From a virus, in IMG/VR virus record IMGVR_UViG_3300030329_004140, positions 1-38,992 of that record: a stretch of 38,992 nucleotides of DNA, one strand, 5' to 3'. The position numbers and the translations under genes were made by a program. This document shows, one piece after another, positions 37,538 through 38,992 of this stretch. The first letter of the stretch is position 1. Each line of letters begins with the position of its first letter. Below the pieces are notes generated by a model. That model searched no databases. It saw nothing but the letters and a program-made list of their open reading frames with translations, and had not been told where the DNA came from.

Positions 37538-38992
37538 ATGCCTAGTACATACAGTTTATCGGGATTTTTATATGACAATGCTGGAGCTGCAATTGCAGGA
37601 GCCAGTGTCAACCTCCTTAAAAAAAATACAACTACTGCTTTAAGCGAAGGAACTACAGACACAGCAGGGTACTGGAAACTAAGTCCGGGTTCTACTCTTT
37701 CTGAAATGGCAGAGGTTGATGTTCAACTTACGAATGCAACTACTGGAGCTGTTCGTCGTATCAAATATGACGATGTGTCTGCTCAAGAAGCAGTAATTAC
37801 TAAGCGTGTTAGCTTGTCGCCTGACACCTTGCAATCAAATTCAAGCGGTGGTTTCTTTACAACCCTAACTGCTACTGGGTTGCAAGGAGCGTCACATACT
37901 GTAACGTTCCCAATGCTGACTGGTTCGCCATTGGTTATGAATACACCTCAGTCTTCTGTGGGAGCAATTACTCTCTCCAATGCTGAAAGCATTACTTCAT
38001 CGGCAGACATCACTGCCCGAACTATTACTGCTGGAGATAGCCTTGCTATATCGTCTGGCGGTCTTTCTATAAGCGGGAGCAACTTTGTAATTTCTTCTGC
38101 GGGCACTGTCACTGCGGGCACATGGCAGGGCTCTGCTATAGCCTCTGCGTATCTTGCTGCGGACGTTGTGACTGGAGCTAAGATAGCGGACGATTCTATT
38201 GACAGCGAACATTATGTTGCTGGTTCTATTGATAATGAGCATCTCGCAGACGACGCTGTTGATAGTGATGAGATTGCAGCGGGGGCTATTGATACAGCGC
38301 ACATAGCTGATAACCAAGTAACTCTAGCAAAGATGGCAGGTCTTGCAAGAGGCAAGATTATTTATGGAGATGCTAGCGGAGACCCTGCTGCGTTAGCAGT
38401 AGGTACAGCAGGTTATGCTCTTGCGACAGACGGGACAGACCTAGCTTATACAAACTCTTTGTTAGCAGCAGACTACAAAATCGGAGAAGATGACGAGACT
38501 AAGATTGATTTTGAAACTGCTAATGAAATCCATTTCTACGCTAACAATGTAGAACAGGTTTATCTTGCAGATAATATATTTGGACCTCAATCAGACAGCG
38601 ATGTTGATCTAGGTACGACAGGGGTTAGGTGGAAGGATGCGTTTGTAGACTCGCTTACAGTTACGGACGACGTAACTATTGCTGGAAACCTTACTGTTAG
38701 TGGAACTACGACAACTGTTGACACAACAAACACGGTAGTCAAAGACAGCTTGATCGAGTTGAATACGGGTGATAGCAGTAACTCTGATGACCTAGGTATC
38801 GTTATGGAGCGTGGCTCTACAGGCGACAATGCGATTATTGCTTGGGACGAAAGTGAAAACGGCTTTATTGTCGGAACAACTACTGCAACTGGAGCATCAA
38901 CAGGCAACCTAACCATTACCGCTGCCCCTCTTGTTGCATCAGATATTACAGCAGCTAGCTTAGATATATCAGGCAACACCGACATTGATGGA
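37538..38992 (+). CDS. Tail fibre protein, 3' end outside window
   Basis: An open frame runs from ATG 37538 to the window end (485 codons), so the gene is incomplete. Residues 1-70 form a carboxypeptidase-regulatory-like (transthyretin-type) domain (SLSGFLYDNAGAAIAGASV, ending GYWKLSPG). Next is a Ser/Thr/Ala-rich shaft, then around residues 210-265 a series of repeated D-S-I-D/A-I-D units (DDSIDSEHYVAGSIDNEHL; DDAVDSDEIAAGAIDTAHI), a repeat common in phage fibre shafts. Later comes DVDLGTTGVRWKDAFVDSL, another typical fibre unit. A receptor-binding head would be downstream. Strong similarity in pattern to tail fibres; the host receptor is unknown. Confidence 0.8.
   Translation, partial: MPSTYSLSGFLYDNAGAAIAGASVNLLKKNTTTALSEGTTDTAGYWKLSPGSTLSEMAEVDVQLTNATTGAVRRIKYDDVSAQEAVITKRVSLSPDTLQSNSSGGFFTTLTATGLQGASHTVTFPMLTGSPLVMNTPQSSVGAITLSNAESITSSADITARTITAGDSLAISSGGLSISGSNFVISSAGTVTAGTWQGSAIASAYLAADVVTGAKIADDSIDSEHYVAGSIDNEHLADDAVDSDEIAAGAIDTAHIADNQVTLAKMAGLARGKIIYGDASGDPAALAVGTAGYALATDGTDLAYTNSLLAADYKIGEDDETKIDFETANEIHFYANNVEQVYLADNIFGPQSDSDVDLGTTGVRWKDAFVDSLTVTDDVTIAGNLTVSGTTTTVDTTNTVVKDSLIELNTGDSSNSDDLGIVMERGSTGDNAIIAWDESENGFIVGTTTATGASTGNLTITAAPLVASDITAASLDISGNTDIDG

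Overview
The window is part of a tailed dsDNA phage genome (or a metagenomic phage contig or prophage). It carries small and large terminase subunits, a portal, a scaffold, a major capsid protein and tail or fibre genes. There are also RecT-like, RuvC-like and PD-(D/E)XK recombination proteins, genes are tightly packed with 1-17 nt overlaps, and there are no ribosomal or other housekeeping genes. No tape-measure or major tail-tube gene is recognisable between the capsid genes and the fibre, and a 1,980-residue polyvalent-type protein lies in the head module. A short-tailed (podovirus-like) virion is therefore the best guess, but the window stops inside the fibre gene. Nothing in the sequence fixes the host. 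Coding DNA is moderately AT-rich and TTG starts with good ribosome-binding sites are common.

Layout. (1) 1-690: the 3' end of a TatC-like twin-arginine translocase gene (+), a hairpin, an inverted repeat and a 28-residue membrane peptide. (2) 688-8927: a leftward, probably early operon. In transcription order it holds a coiled-coil protein, a MoxR/CobS-like AAA+ ATPase, a Cys-rich miniprotein, a CobT-like VWA protein, two unknown proteins, a RecT-like annealing protein, a zinc ribbon, an unknown protein, a RuvC-like nuclease and a PD-(D/E)XK nuclease. Its probable promoter overlaps a 43-nt palindrome at 9004-9046. (3) 9281-9766: terminase small subunit (+), about 4.7 kb from the large subunit. 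(4) 9767-14152: an accessory region with four small leftward genes embedded in DNA crowded with perfect inverted repeats, G-rich tandem repeats and terminators. Positions 13054-14020 are an almost continuous chain of stem-loops with a kissing-loop pairing, and look like a large structured RNA. (5) 14153-28617: rightward head module, from terminase large subunit and portal to scaffold, capsid and probable decoration protein, closed by a GC-rich hairpin. (6) 28664-33617: a nonulosonic (sialic-type) acid cassette encoding NeuB-like synthase, NeuA-like cytidylyltransferase and FkbM-like methyltransferase. It is flanked by two paralogous proteins whose motif order recalls GT42 sialyltransferases. 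(7) 33621-38992: tail, adaptor and receptor-binding genes, ending in an incomplete tail fibre.

How it may fit together. The left operon supplies recombination and a chaperone-like ATPase/VWA pair. The right operon builds the particle, and the sugar cassette inside it could make CMP-nonulosonate and attach it to virion proteins or to the host surface. The two most promising undescribed items are the sugar cassette with its candidate transferases and the stem-loop-rich non-coding region. All functions are read from sequence motifs by eye; no database search was run.
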